From positions 372,001-436,000 of the forward strand of contig NZ_JARXYZ010000002.1 in assembly GCF_029894125.1 (NCBI RefSeq): DNA of 64,000 nt, written 5' to 3'. This document shows positions 37,841 to 46,993 of this stretch, piece after piece. Every line of letters starts with the position of its first letter. Positions within the stretch are counted from its first letter, which is position 1. The notes under the pieces are model-generated. The model made no database searches and was not told the origin of the DNA. It saw nothing but the letters and a program-made list of their open reading frames with translations. The stretch comes from Kitasatospora sp. MAA19 (GTDB lineage Bacteria; Actinomycetota; Actinomycetes; Streptomycetales; Streptomycetaceae). The translations under genes and the position numbers were made by a program.

Positions 37841-39013
37841 TCAGCCCCGGGGCCAGAGCGCCGGGTCGGGCGCGAACCGCACCGAGAGCGCCCCGTCGTG
37901 CAGCCCCGCGCCCGCCACCGTGCAGCGCCGCAGCGCGGACGGCAGGGTGAGCACCCGGCGGTGGGCGCCGAGGCCGACCACCAGTTCGTCGCCGCGGCGG
38001 ACGAGGTCCAGCTCGGTCCGGTCGGCGCCGGGCAGGGCGAGGTGCCAGACCAGCAGGCCCTCCTCGGCGAGGCGGTCCTCGACCGGCCAGGGCTCGGGGG
38101 CGAGCCGCTCCGGGCCGGGCCCGTCCCCGTACAGACGGTCGGCGACGGCCTCCAGGGTGGCGTCGGCCAGTCCGGTGGCCAGGACCGGGGCGTCGGTCTC
38201 GGCGGCGAGCCCGGTCAGCTCCTCCTGGCGGCGGCGGGCCAGCGCGGCCAGCCACGGGTCCGGCGAGTCGGCCGCGCCCTCGGGCAGCGCGCCGTGCACC
38301 ACGACGGCGTCCGGCCGGTGGCCGTGCAGGGCCAGCCCGGCCCGGATCCGGCGCAGTTCCTGGTACGGGTGACCGCCGGCGGGGACGACCAGGCGCACGC
38401 TGGTGCCGGGCGCGGTGATCGCGGCGCGGGACTCGGCGAGCACCGCGGCGGCCTTGGTCCGCCCCTCGTACAGCCACTCGGCCGGCATCGGGACGCCGGC
38501 CAGGCCGGCCAGCAGCGGGCGCAGTGCCCGGGCGGCCTGCCGCTGCTCGGGGACGAGCCGGTCCAGGTAGCGCTCCAGCTGCTCGGGCAGGGCGAGAGTG
38601 GCGATCAGTTCGGCGGGCGGCGGGGCGAGTACGACCAGGACGTCCTGGTCGGCGGCGGGCAGGGCGCGCAGCAGGGCGATCCGGGCGATGCCGGGGAGGG
38701 CGGTCAGCTCCTCGGGATCGAGCTGCTCGGCGCCGAGCAGGTCGAGGGCGGGCTTGAGCCGGCTGGTGAGCTCGCCGGCGGCGTACCGGAAGGCGGCCTG
38801 CTCGTCGATCCGGGAGACGGTCAGGCCGGGTGCGTAGTGGGCCGGTTCGGGCTCCAGGCGGGTGCCGAGGACGCCGTCCAGCGCACGGTGCGGGTCGTCG
38901 GCGGCCAGCAGCCAGGTGCGGTGGCCGCGCCGGGCGGCGTGCAGGGCGGTGGCGGCGGCCACCGTGGGCGCGCCCACGTCGCCGCTGACCAGGATGGTGC
39001 GTGTCGCCGTCAT
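37841..39013 (-). CDS. ArsA/Get3-like protein with degenerate P-loop
   Basis: A 390-aa protein of the ArsA ATPase superfamily. The expected GKGGVGKTT P-loop reads SGDVGAPTVAAATALHAARRGHR, with no Gly-Lys-Thr, so ATP hydrolysis is doubtful. Later segments (VVLAPPPAELIATLALPEQL; LVVPAGGHPYQELRRIRAGL) fit ArsA-like folds, and the C-terminus resembles the HSP20-like ArsA tail (PGADRTELDLVRRGDELVVGLGAHRRVLTLP). It lies 57 bases downstream of the SRPBCC gene on the same strand, an order also seen in mycobacteria. Confidence 0.82.
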   Translation of the reverse strand: MTATRTILVSGDVGAPTVAAATALHAARRGHRTWLLAADDPHRALDGVLGTRLEPEPAHYAPGLTVSRIDEQAAFRYAAGELTSRLKPALDLLGAEQLDPEELTALPGIARIALLRALPAADQDVLVVLAPPPAELIATLALPEQLERYLDRLVPEQRQAARALRPLLAGLAGVPMPAEWLYEGRTKAAAVLAESRAAITAPGTSVRLVVPAGGHPYQELRRIRAGLALHGHRPDAVVVHGALPEGAADSPDPWLAALARRRQEELTGLAAETDAPVLATGLADATLEAVADRLYGDGPGPERLAPEPWPVEDRLAEEGLLVWHLALPGADRTELDLVRRGDELVVGLGAHRRVLTLPSALRRCTVAGAGLHDGALSVRFAPDPALWPRG

Positions 39014-39069
39014 GCCGTCCGGCCCCCGTTTCGTGCTGTCAGTCCCGGTGCTCGCCTCGGAGACGGGCC

Positions 39070-39534
39070 CTAGACCGACTTCTTGCCGTCGGCGTCCTCG
39101 ACGTCCTCGACGCGCTTCTTCAGACCGGCCAGGGCGCGGTCGATGATGACCTTCTCGGCCTTGCGCTTGATCATGCCGAGCATCGGGATCTTGACGTCCA
39201 CGGCGAGCTGGTAGGTCACCTCGGTGCGGCCGCCGGAGAGCGGGGCGAGGGTGTAGGAGCCGTCGAGCGAGCGGAGCATCTGGCTGCGGACGAGGGTCCA
39301 GCCGACCTCGCGGTCGCCGTCCCAGGTGTAGGCGAGGACGTGCTCGTCGCGGATGGCGCCGGCGTCGAGCAGCAGACGGACCTGGGCGGCGCGGCCGTCC
39401 TCGGCGGTCTCCAGGACCTCGATCTCCTTGACCTCGCCGGTCCAGGCCGGGTAGGCGGCGAAGTCGGCGATCACGGCCATGACCGTGGCCGGGGTCGCGT
39501 CGATGGTGATGCTCGACCTGGTGTGCTCCGCCAT
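39070..39534 (-). CDS. SRPBCC (START-like) lipid-binding family protein
   Basis: A 154-aa protein with the polyketide cyclase/START-like fold: SSITIDATPATVMAVIADFAAYPAWTGEVKEIEV, then alternating strands and a long C-terminal helix (KRKAEKVIIDRALAGLKKRVED). These proteins bind hydrophobic ligands. GGAGGG precedes the ATG. It is the first gene of the pair with the ArsA-like gene and is divergent from fadD, so a lipid role is a reasonable guess. Confidence 0.85.
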   Translation of the reverse strand: MAEHTRSSITIDATPATVMAVIADFAAYPAWTGEVKEIEVLETAEDGRAAQVRLLLDAGAIRDEHVLAYTWDGDREVGWTLVRSQMLRSLDGSYTLAPLSGGRTEVTYQLAVDVKIPMLGMIKRKAEKVIIDRALAGLKKRVEDVEDADGKKSV

Positions 39535-39868
39535 GGAATGGCCCTCCGCCTCGTCCCTCTGCCTGCCGGTCCGGTCGAGCGTGCTCGGCCTTGTCCGCCC
39601 GGAGCAGGCTATCGCGACCGGCGATCGGCTCGGCCGTGCGGGCCGTGACCGGCGGGCGCGAGCACCGGTCGGGGAGCGGGCGGCAGGGCATGCTACCGGC
39701 CGGTCACCACGGGGCTGCCGTAGGGTGCCATTCGAACGACCCGGTCACGGCCTGGTCGGACCCGGCCGGGTGTGACACTTCGAACACCGGGGCCGACCCC
39801 CCTGGTCGAAGCTGCCTACCGGGCAGTAACGTCCTGCCGTCCCGCAGCGTCGCGAACGAGGAGCAGTC
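39535..39868. other. Divergent promoter region, SRPBCC / fadD
   Basis: A 334-base gap. A plus-strand -10 TAACGT (39827-39832) within GGGCAGTAACGTCCTGCC, which is itself an imperfect inverted repeat, fits a fadD promoter. A minus-strand TAGCCT (39611-39606) could serve the SRPBCC gene. No genes are seen inside. Confidence 0.5.
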
Positions 39869-41662
39869 TTGCTCGACTTCAGCCTTCCGGCCCTCTACCA
39901 GGTACCGAGCGGCGGTAACCTCTCCGACCTCGTGCACGAGAACGCCGAGCGGCACCCGGACGTCGTGGTTCTCAGCCGCAAGGTGGACGGCCGGTGGCAG
40001 GAGTTGACCGCCGCCCAGTTCCTGGTCGAGGTGCACGCCGCCGCCAAGGGCCTGATCGCCGCCGGCATCCGGCCGGGCGACCGGGTGGGCGTCATGTCCC
40101 GGACCCGCTACGAGTGGACGCTGCTGGACTTCGCGATCTGGTCGGCCGGGGCGATCACCGTGCCGGTGTACGAGACCTCCTCCCCCGAACAGGTCGAGTG
40201 GATCCTCGGCGACTCCGGCGCCGCCGCCGTGCTCACCGAGACCGACCAGCACCGCAAGGTGGTCGAGGAGGTCCGGGACCGGCTGCCGGAGTTGAAGCAC
40301 ACCTGGCAGATCGAGCAGGGCGCGATCGCCGCGCTGGCCGAGGCCGGCCGGGAGGTCGCCGACGCCACCGTCACTGAGCGCCGCGCGACCGCCACCGCCG
40401 ACTCGGTGGCGACCATCGTCTACACCTCGGGCACCACCGGCCGCCCGAAGGGCTGTCAGCTGACGCACGGCAACTTCCTCGCCGAGTGCGGCAACGTGGT
40501 GGAGCGTCTGGCCCCGCTGTTCCGCACCGGCGAGAGCTCCGTCCTGCTGTTCCTGCCGCTGGCCCACGTGCTCGGCCGGATCGCCGAGATCGCCCCCGCG
40601 ATGGCGCCGATCAAGCTGGGCCACGTCTCCGACATCAAGGACGTCACCGCCGAGCTGGCCGCCTTCAAACCGACCCTGATCCTGGGCGTGCCGAGAGTCT
40701 TCGAGAAGGTCTACAACACCGCCCGCGCCAAGGCCCAGGCCGACGGCAAGGGCAAGATCTTCGACAAGGCCGCCGACACCGCGATCGCCTACAGCCGGGC
40801 GCTGGACGCCGGCGGCGCGGGCCTGGGCCTGCGGATCAAGCACGCGGTCTTCGACAAGCTGGTCTACAGCAAGCTGCGCGCCGCCCTCGGCGGCCGGGCC
40901 ACCCACGCCATCTCCGGCGGCGCCCCGCTCGGCGAGCGGCTCGGCCACTTCTACCGGGGCATCGGCTTCACCGTCCTGGAGGGCTACGGCCTGACCGAGA
41001 CCTGCGCGGCCACCGCCTTCAACCCGTGGGACAAGCCGAAGATCGGTACGGTCGGTCAGCCGCTGCCCGGCTCCGCCGTCCGGATCGCCGAGGACGGCGA
41101 GGTCTTCTTCAAGGGCCCGCAGGTCTTCACCGGCTACTGGAACAACCCGCAGGCCACCGCGGACGCCCTCAAGGACGGCTGGATCGCCACCGGCGACCTC
41201 GGCTCGCTGGACTCCGACGGCTACCTGACCATCACCGGCCGCAAGAAGGAGATCATCGTCACCGCGGGCGGCAAGAACGTCGCCCCGGCCGTGATCGAGG
41301 ACCGCATCCGGGCGCACGCGCTGGTCGGCGAGGTCATGGTGGTCGGCGACCGCAAGCCCTTCGTGGCCTGCCTGATCACCGTCGACCCGGACTTCTTCCC
41401 CAAGTGGAAGGAGCTCAACGGCAAGCCCGCCACCGCCACGGTGACCGAGCTGAGCCAGGACCCGGACCTGCTGGCCGCCCTGCAGGCCGCGGTGGACGAC
41501 GGCAACGCGGCCGTCTCGCACGCCGAGGCGGTCAAGAAGTTCCGCCTGCTGGACACCGAGTTCTCCGAGGAGAGCGGCCACCTGACGCCCTCGCTCAAGC
41601 TCAAGCGCAACCTCGTGCTGAAGGACTTCGCCGCCGACATCGAGGCGATCTACCAGCGCTGA
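39869..41662 (+). CDS. fadD: Long-chain fatty acid-CoA ligase (FadD15-like)
   Basis: AMP-forming acyl-CoA synthetase of 597 aa that activates long-chain fatty acids. The P-loop-like motif is YTSGTTGRPKGCQLTHGNF, the A8-type region is YGLTETCAA, and GRKKEIIVTAGGKNVAP is present. TTG at 39869 has GAGGAG 5 bases upstream. Its closest family is FadD15 of mycobacteria, also adjacent to a pimB-type gene. It converges with pimB. Confidence 0.94.
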   Translation: MLDFSLPALYQVPSGGNLSDLVHENAERHPDVVVLSRKVDGRWQELTAAQFLVEVHAAAKGLIAAGIRPGDRVGVMSRTRYEWTLLDFAIWSAGAITVPVYETSSPEQVEWILGDSGAAAVLTETDQHRKVVEEVRDRLPELKHTWQIEQGAIAALAEAGREVADATVTERRATATADSVATIVYTSGTTGRPKGCQLTHGNFLAECGNVVERLAPLFRTGESSVLLFLPLAHVLGRIAEIAPAMAPIKLGHVSDIKDVTAELAAFKPTLILGVPRVFEKVYNTARAKAQADGKGKIFDKAADTAIAYSRALDAGGAGLGLRIKHAVFDKLVYSKLRAALGGRATHAISGGAPLGERLGHFYRGIGFTVLEGYGLTETCAATAFNPWDKPKIGTVGQPLPGSAVRIAEDGEVFFKGPQVFTGYWNNPQATADALKDGWIATGDLGSLDSDGYLTITGRKKEIIVTAGGKNVAPAVIEDRIRAHALVGEVMVVGDRKPFVACLITVDPDFFPKWKELNGKPATATVTELSQDPDLLAALQAAVDDGNAAVSHAEAVKKFRLLDTEFSEESGHLTPSLKLKRNLVLKDFAADIEAIYQR

Positions 41663-41673
41663 CCGGCGGAGCC

Positions 41674-41706
41674 GGGCCCGCTTCCCCGCGACCGGGAGGC
41701 GGGCCC
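41674..41706. terminator. Bidirectional terminator, fadD / pimB
   Basis: An 8-bp plus 4-bp stem (41674-41686 and 41694-41706) with a single mismatch and a 7-base loop lies between convergent genes. Confidence 0.7.
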
Positions 41707-41711
41707 GCCGT

Positions 41712-42848
41712 TCACCCCGCGAGCAGCGAGGTCAGCCGCCCGGCCAGCAGGTCCCAGCGCCAGGAGCGCTCCACCCAGCGCCGCCCGGCCGCGCCCATCC
41801 GCCGCCGCAGTTCCTCGTCGCGCAGCAGTCGGACGATCCGCTCGGCGGCCGCGGCGGACGAGCCGCCCGGCACCACGTACCCGGTCTCGCCCTCCAGCAC
41901 CGCGTCCGGCGCACCGCCGGAGTCGCCCGCGACCACCGGCAGGCCGGTCGCCGAGGCCTCCAGGTAGACGATGCCCAGGCCCTCGACGTCCAGCCCCCCG
42001 CGCCTGGTCCGGCAGGGCATCGCGAAGACGTCGCCGGCCCCGTAGTGGGCCGGCAGCTCCTCCCACGGCACCGAGCCGGTGAAGCGCACCGAGTCCCGGA
42101 CGCCCTTGGCGTCGGCCAGCTTCTCCAGGTCCGCGCGGTACGGGCCGCCGCCGACGATCAGCAGCACGGCGTCCGGCACGTCGACGAGGATCTGCGGCAT
42201 CGCCTCGATCAGGGTGTCCTGGCCCTTGCGCGGCACCAGCCGGGAGACGCAGACCACCACGGGGCGGTCCGCCAGCCCGAGCCGACGGCGCACCTCGGCA
42301 CCCCCCGAGTCCGGGTGGAAGGTCGTCTCGTCCACGCCCGGCGGCAGCTGCACCATCCGGGCCGCGGCCTGCGGCCCGACCGCGCCCGCGATCCGGGAGC
42401 GGGTGTACTCGCCCAGGTAGGTCAGCACGTCGGTGCCCGCGCCGATCCGCCGGAGCAGCTGCCGGGCGGCCGGCAGCTGGGCCCAGGCGGCCTCGTGCCC
42501 GTGGGTCATCCCGAGCAGCCGCCCGGCCCCGGCGCGGCGCAGCGTGGGCGCCATCAGCCCCAGCGGGGCGGCGGCGCCGAACCAGACCGAGTCGCACTTC
42601 TCCGCGCGCAGGATCTCGGCGGCCCGCCGGGTGACCCGCGGTGTGGGAACCATCACCTTCGTCCGGTCCCGGATCACCGGGAACGGCTGCTCGGCGTCGA
42701 AGCGCGCCACCTCGGTGCCGTCCCGCCAGGTCGAGGCGTACACCACGATGCTCCCGGCGGGCTGACGCACGGCCATGTTGTGCACGAAGGCCTGGATACC
42801 GCCGGGGCGGGGCGGGAAGTCGTTGGTGACGATCAAGGTCCTGTGCAT
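41712..42848 (-). CDS. pimB: PimB-type GT4 mannosyltransferase
   Basis: GT-B fold glycosyltransferase of 378 aa. Visible hallmarks are TNDFPPRPGGIQAFVHNMA, the CVSRLVPRKGQDTLIEAMP donor region and the E-x7-E motif in GLGIVYLEASATGLPVVAG. It likely adds the second mannose to phosphatidylinositol mannoside, as in mycobacteria. The ATG at 42848 begins at the conserved N-terminus; the ribosome-binding site is weak. Confidence 0.88.
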   Translation of the reverse strand: MHRTLIVTNDFPPRPGGIQAFVHNMAVRQPAGSIVVYASTWRDGTEVARFDAEQPFPVIRDRTKVMVPTPRVTRRAAEILRAEKCDSVWFGAAAPLGLMAPTLRRAGAGRLLGMTHGHEAAWAQLPAARQLLRRIGAGTDVLTYLGEYTRSRIAGAVGPQAAARMVQLPPGVDETTFHPDSGGAEVRRRLGLADRPVVVCVSRLVPRKGQDTLIEAMPQILVDVPDAVLLIVGGGPYRADLEKLADAKGVRDSVRFTGSVPWEELPAHYGAGDVFAMPCRTRRGGLDVEGLGIVYLEASATGLPVVAGDSGGAPDAVLEGETGYVVPGGSSAAAAERIVRLLRDEELRRRMGAAGRRWVERSWRWDLLAGRLTSLLAG

Positions 42849-43057
42849 CAGTCCACGGCTCGCTCGGTCGGGGGGTGCTCGGTTACCGCTGGGTGATCCG
42901 TACGATAGGTCAACACCATGCCCCGCCGGGAACGGATCCGCGCACGGCAACCGTTTCATCCCCGGGTCAGTCCTAGTACCCGGGCGGCCGGTGGCGGCCC
43001 TGGCGTCCGTCGCACGGCGCCGCCGGTGAGGACGTCCGAGACCAACGAGGGAGCGCA

Positions 43058-44422
43058 GTGGAATTGGCCCCGGCCACCGAGTCCGGCTCGTCGCGCGGCC
43101 GCCTCGGCCGCCCGTTGGGGGCACTCGCCACGCTCGTCGCGACCTGGGTGGCCACCCGTACGGTCCTGGTGCTGCTGGTGACCGGTGTGCTGAAGGCACC
43201 CGGCGGGGACGTCACCGCCGACGTCTGGATGATCTACCACGCCTGGTACGGGGTGCTGCAGACCGGCACCTTCCCGTTCGACGACGTGACCTGGCAGTAC
43301 CCGCCCGGCGCGGCCCTGGTGATCCTCCTGCCGGGCCTGCTGCCCTGGTCGTACCTGGTCTCGTTCTGGGTGATCTGCGGGATCGCCGACGCGGCCGCCG
43401 CCGCCCTGCTGATCCGCACCGGCCTGCGCCGGGGCCGGGCACTGACCGGTGCCTGGATGTGGGTGGTGGGCGTTCCCCTGCTCGGCCCGATGATCTACAA
43501 CCGCTTCGACATCATCGTCACCGTGGTCGCGCTGGCCGGCCTGCTGGCGCTGATCCGCCGCCCGGCGATCGGCGGGATGCTGCTGGGCCTGGGCGGCATC
43601 GTCAAGGTCTGGCCCCTGCTCGGCCTGATCGGCACCCCCTCCGGCCGCCGCACCCGCCGCTCCTGGACGCTGGCCGCGGCCACCGCCGTCTCGGTGGGCT
43701 TCCTGCTCGCGGCCGGCATGAACGGCGCCTTCGACTTCCTGGCCTTCCAGAAGGACCGCGGCATCGAGGTGGAGTCGCTCGGCGCACTGCCGCTGCACTA
43801 CGCCCGGATCGCGGAGGCGTGGGACGGCAGGGTCACCATGAACTACGGCTCCCCCGAGATGCTCGGGCCGTGGGTCGGCGTGATCAGCAAGGTGATGATG
43901 GCCGGCACCGTGCTGGGCTTCGCCTGGCTGCTGCTCTGGCGTTTCACGGCCAAGCGCCGCAACGCGGCCACCATGTACGACGCGGCGCTGTGCGCGCTGC
44001 TCATCTTCATCGTGACCAGCCGGGTGATCAGCCCGCAGTACCTGGTGTGGCTGGTCGGCGTCGCGGCGGTCTGCCTGACCGTGCGCGGCACCAGCCAACG
44101 GCCGGTGGCCGGACTGATCCTGCTCGCCTGCCCGCTGACGCTGGTCGAGTTCCCGACGATGTTCACCCAGGTCCTGGCCAGCGAGCCCTGGGCGATCGCC
44201 GTGCTGAGCCTGCGCAACCTCCTGCTGCTGGCCGCCACCGTGCTCTCCTGCGTCCGGCTCTGGCGCTCCACCCGCGGCACGTCCCAGCTGCCGCCGACGG
44301 TGGTGCTGGCCGCGCCCGAGCCGGTGTCGCCCGCCTACCCGGTGCGTCCGGGCATCGCGTACGAGCAGGACCTGCTGGACGGCATCGACCGGCCCGGCCT
44401 CCCGGCCGAGCAGCGGCGCTAG
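43058..44422 (+). CDS. GT87-family membrane mannosyltransferase
   Basis: Polytopic membrane protein of 454 aa with about ten to twelve hydrophobic segments. Extracytoplasmic loop motifs such as DVTWQYPPGA and YNRFDIIV fit GT87 (DUF2029) enzymes, which use polyprenyl-phosphate-mannose to extend lipomannan-type glycans. GTG at 43058 has GGGAG upstream. It is divergent from pimB; this pairing supports a role in PIM/lipoglycan synthesis. The exact linkage is unknown. Confidence 0.87.
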   Translation: MELAPATESGSSRGRLGRPLGALATLVATWVATRTVLVLLVTGVLKAPGGDVTADVWMIYHAWYGVLQTGTFPFDDVTWQYPPGAALVILLPGLLPWSYLVSFWVICGIADAAAAALLIRTGLRRGRALTGAWMWVVGVPLLGPMIYNRFDIIVTVVALAGLLALIRRPAIGGMLLGLGGIVKVWPLLGLIGTPSGRRTRRSWTLAAATAVSVGFLLAAGMNGAFDFLAFQKDRGIEVESLGALPLHYARIAEAWDGRVTMNYGSPEMLGPWVGVISKVMMAGTVLGFAWLLLWRFTAKRRNAATMYDAALCALLIFIVTSRVISPQYLVWLVGVAAVCLTVRGTSQRPVAGLILLACPLTLVEFPTMFTQVLASEPWAIAVLSLRNLLLLAATVLSCVRLWRSTRGTSQLPPTVVLAAPEPVSPAYPVRPGIAYEQDLLDGIDRPGLPAEQRR

Positions 44423-44474
44423 GGCGTGTCTGACAATTCGCGCCGCACGCCCGGCGGGAATTGCCAGACACGCC
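44423..44474. repeat. Palindromic intergenic element, copy 2
   Basis: A 16-bp inverted repeat with one mismatch (44423-44438 and 44459-44474), with inner CGCCG/CGGCG complementarity. The left arm GGCGTGTCTGACAATT and right arm resemble copy 1 at 35194-35245. It lies between the convergent GT87 and gluzincin genes and probably acts as a terminator. Confidence 0.85.
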
Positions 44475-44520
44475 GCCCTAGGAACCGACCGGTCGCGCGG
44501 CGGGAACGGTCGGACGCTCC

Positions 44521-45666
44521 CTAACGCGCCAGCCCCGCGACCTCGTCCAGCCAGAGTCGGGTGAACTCGGCCAGGCCGAGCCCTAGTTCGGCCCGGAGCA
44601 GCCGGTCCAGCCGCTGCTCCCGGTCCTCCCCCGCCCCGTCTGCGGCGCCGACCGCCCGGTAGAGCACGACCAGCCGCTCGGGCCCGTAGCGCCGGGCGAC
44701 CAGCTCGCAGGCCAGCCAGGCCTGCTCGTAGGCCTGCGCGATGCCGTCGGCGCCCGCGGTGAAGGCCTGGTCCGCCGGCAGCGCGGCGGGCAGCCGGCCG
44801 GCCGCGACGTCCCGGGTCAGCTCGGGGGCGATCTGCTGCGGGCGGCGGCCGGAGCCCCGGTAGGCGGTCCAGTCGGCGACGCCCTCGGAGAGCCAGAGCG
44901 GCGTCCAGGCCCGGGTGTCGGCCCTGGTGGCGACATGGGTGGCCTCGTGGGTGACGACCACCTGCCGGCCGAAGTCGCTGAGCCGCCCGTACGCCTCGGG
45001 GTTGACCAGCACCCGGTCCGCGGGGGTGTGCCAGGGCGCGCCGGGGGCGGCCACGGTGACCGCCGCCATGCCCGTCCAGCCTGCCGGGTCGGCCTCCAGC
45101 AGTCGGGCGAACTGACCTTCGGTGGACGGCAGTTCGAGCAGCAGGCGGCCCGGCCAACCGGTGCCCCAGACCTCGCTCACGGCCGGCACCGCCCGGTCGG
45201 CCACCGCGGCCAGGGCGGTCGGGTCGGGCCCGTCGGCCAGGCCGAGCACCAGGCAGTGCGCGCCCGCCGCGGACCGGGCGGGGCCGAGGTCCCAGAGCGC
45301 CGGAGGACCGCTCGCGCTCTCCTCCCGCCCGACCCGCCAGCCGCCGTCGGCCCGGACCAGCTCGATCCGGCGCGGATACACCACGGGGTACTCGTCGTAC
45401 CCGGTGACCCGGACCGCCAGGTCGGCGGCGGCGGTCAGCCGGTCCGGCCCGCCGGCCGCGCCGAGCACCAGGTTGCGGTAACCGGCCTCGACCACCGCGG
45501 GCCCGGGCCCGAACGGCAGCGCCCGGGACCGCGCGTCCAGCAGCGCGGCCACCTCGGCCCGCCGGTCCACCGCCCGCCCGGCCGGCGCCGCGGGGACGGC
45601 CGGCGGCAGCGACAGCTGGGCCAGCCCGCCGGCCGCGAGCAGCAGCGCACCGCGCCGGGACAGCAC
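44521..45666 (-). CDS. Secreted gluzincin metallopeptidase (peptidase MA-like)
   Basis: A 381-aa protein. The start GTG at 45666 gives a short basic N-terminus and a hydrophobic stretch (RRGALLLAAGGLAQLSLPPAVPAAPA), a plausible signal peptide. The zinc motif HEATH (VVTHEATHVATR) and the downstream LSEGVADWTAY supply the gluzincin ligands. It lies 53 bases after an NlpC/P60 gene on the same strand, suggesting an envelope role. The substrate is unknown. Confidence 0.82.
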   Translation of the reverse strand: MLSRRGALLLAAGGLAQLSLPPAVPAAPAGRAVDRRAEVAALLDARSRALPFGPGPAVVEAGYRNLVLGAAGGPDRLTAAADLAVRVTGYDEYPVVYPRRIELVRADGGWRVGREESASGPPALWDLGPARSAAGAHCLVLGLADGPDPTALAAVADRAVPAVSEVWGTGWPGRLLLELPSTEGQFARLLEADPAGWTGMAAVTVAAPGAPWHTPADRVLVNPEAYGRLSDFGRQVVVTHEATHVATRADTRAWTPLWLSEGVADWTAYRGSGRRPQQIAPELTRDVAAGRLPAALPADQAFTAGADGIAQAYEQAWLACELVARRYGPERLVVLYRAVGAADGAGEDREQRLDRLLRAELGLGLAEFTRLWLDEVAGLAR

Positions 45667-45719
45667 GCGGCGGTCCCCGCATATCGGCCGGGGGCCGTCG
45701 GGGTCGGACGGCGTCGGGC

Positions 45720-46766
45720 TCAGAGCCGGACCACCCCCGCGACCGGCATCGCGTTGACGCTCTCGTAGCGGACCTTGGCGCCCGGGTAGGGGGCGTGCAC
45801 GATCACCCCGCCGCCGGCGTACATGCCGACGTGGTGCATGTCCCGGTAGAAGATCACCAGGTCTCCCGGCCGCGCTTCGGAGAGGCTGACCCGCTGACCG
45901 GCGTACGCCTGGGCCTGCGAGGTGCGCGGCAGGGTCACTCCGGCCTGCCGCCAGCTGTAGTACATCAGACCGGAGCAGTCGAAGGCGCGGGGCCCGGTGG
46001 ATCCGTAGACGTAGGGCGAGCCGATCGTCCGCACCGCGGCGGCCAGCGCGGCCGCCCCGCGCTCGGAGGCGGGCGGCGCGGAGCCGAGGTCCAGCCGGTC
46101 GGTGCCGCGGGTGGCGCGCCACTCGGCGTCCCGGGCGTCCTGGACGGCCAGCCGGGTCCGCTCGGCGGCGCCCAGGCTGCTGAGCAGCCGCTGCGCCATG
46201 GCCAGCCGCTGCTGGATCTGCTGCCTGCTGTCGGCGAGCGAGCGGCGGGCCTGTTCCAGGTCGGCGAGCTTGCCGGAGGCCTCGGTGCGGCGCTGGTCGA
46301 GCCGGCGCTGGCGGGTGACCAGTTCGTGCAGGGTCTCCTGCTGCCGCTCGGCGGCCTGGCCGAGGGTGCGGGCCCGGTTCAGGTAGCCCTCCGGGTCGGT
46401 GGAGAGCATCAGCTGGACGGTCTGGGCCATACCGCCCCCGCGGTACTCGGCGCCGGCCACGGTGGCGAGGTCGCCGCGCAGCTGGTTGAGCTGGTCCTGG
46501 GCGGCGGCGACCTCGCCCTGCAGGATGGCGGTCTCACCCTGGAGGCGCTGCTGGGCGTCCTGCGCGGCGTTGTACTTCTCCGACGCCTGCTCGGCCTCGT
46601 CGTAGAGCTGCTCCACCTGCGCCTTGACGTCCTTGTGGGTGGGCGTGTCCGGCGTACCGGGGGCCGCCTGGGCGCTGCCGCCCGTCGTCACGCCGAGGGC
46701 GGTGGCGGCGGCCGCGGTCAGCACCAGCGCACGGGCGAGCAGTAGGGAACGGCGGTGCACGGGCAT
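45720..46766 (-). CDS. Secreted NlpC/P60 peptidoglycan hydrolase 1
   Basis: A 348-aa secreted endopeptidase. Signal peptide at about 1-34 (LARALVLTAAAATALGVTTGGSAQA), coiled-coil region (about 45-215) and a C-terminal NlpC/P60 domain. The catalytic Cys is in AFDCSGLMYYSW, His in MHHVGMYAG, and a third polar residue is in VIVHAPYPG. It probably cleaves within the stem peptide (gamma-D-Glu to DAP). It is followed by the gluzincin gene. Confidence 0.92.
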   Translation of the reverse strand: MPVHRRSLLLARALVLTAAAATALGVTTGGSAQAAPGTPDTPTHKDVKAQVEQLYDEAEQASEKYNAAQDAQQRLQGETAILQGEVAAAQDQLNQLRGDLATVAGAEYRGGGMAQTVQLMLSTDPEGYLNRARTLGQAAERQQETLHELVTRQRRLDQRRTEASGKLADLEQARRSLADSRQQIQQRLAMAQRLLSSLGAAERTRLAVQDARDAEWRATRGTDRLDLGSAPPASERGAAALAAAVRTIGSPYVYGSTGPRAFDCSGLMYYSWRQAGVTLPRTSQAQAYAGQRVSLSEARPGDLVIFYRDMHHVGMYAGGGVIVHAPYPGAKVRYESVNAMPVAGVVRL

Positions 46767-46847
46767 GGCGGCAGCGGCTCCAATCCTGCGGTGCGGCCCC
46801 GCCGCCGCACCGAAGGGGCGGCCCTCGAAGCGGGAGTCCGGTGGCAG

Positions 46848-46877
46848 ACGTTAGCGAGTCCGGGCAACCGAGTCCAA
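46848..46877 (-). promoter_or_regulatory. Promoter of NlpC/P60 gene 1
   Basis: On the minus strand TTGGAC (46877-46872) and TAACGT (46853-46848) are 18 bases apart. The predicted leader is about 75 bases and has no riboswitch-like fold. Confidence 0.5.
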
Positions 46878-46942
46878 ACCCCTACCAACTCGAATATTTG
46901 ACCCGTAATCGGACACCAGTCCGAGTCGCCGGAAAAGCCGCA

Positions 46943-46973
46943 GGCCCGGCCGTCCGTGGTGGAAGGCCGGGCC
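46943..46973 (-). terminator. Terminator of NlpC/P60 gene 2
   Basis: A perfect 9-bp GC stem (46943-46951 and 46965-46973) with a 13-base loop lies 20 bases past the stop of the second NlpC/P60 gene. Confidence 0.65.
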
Positions 46974-46993
46974 GGTCAGGACCTGAGCGGGGA

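Noticed and set aside
30616..44422. Secondary-metabolite or mobile island in the middle of the window
   Set aside because: No transposase, integrase, PKS/NRPS or GC shift; genes are conserved core functions.
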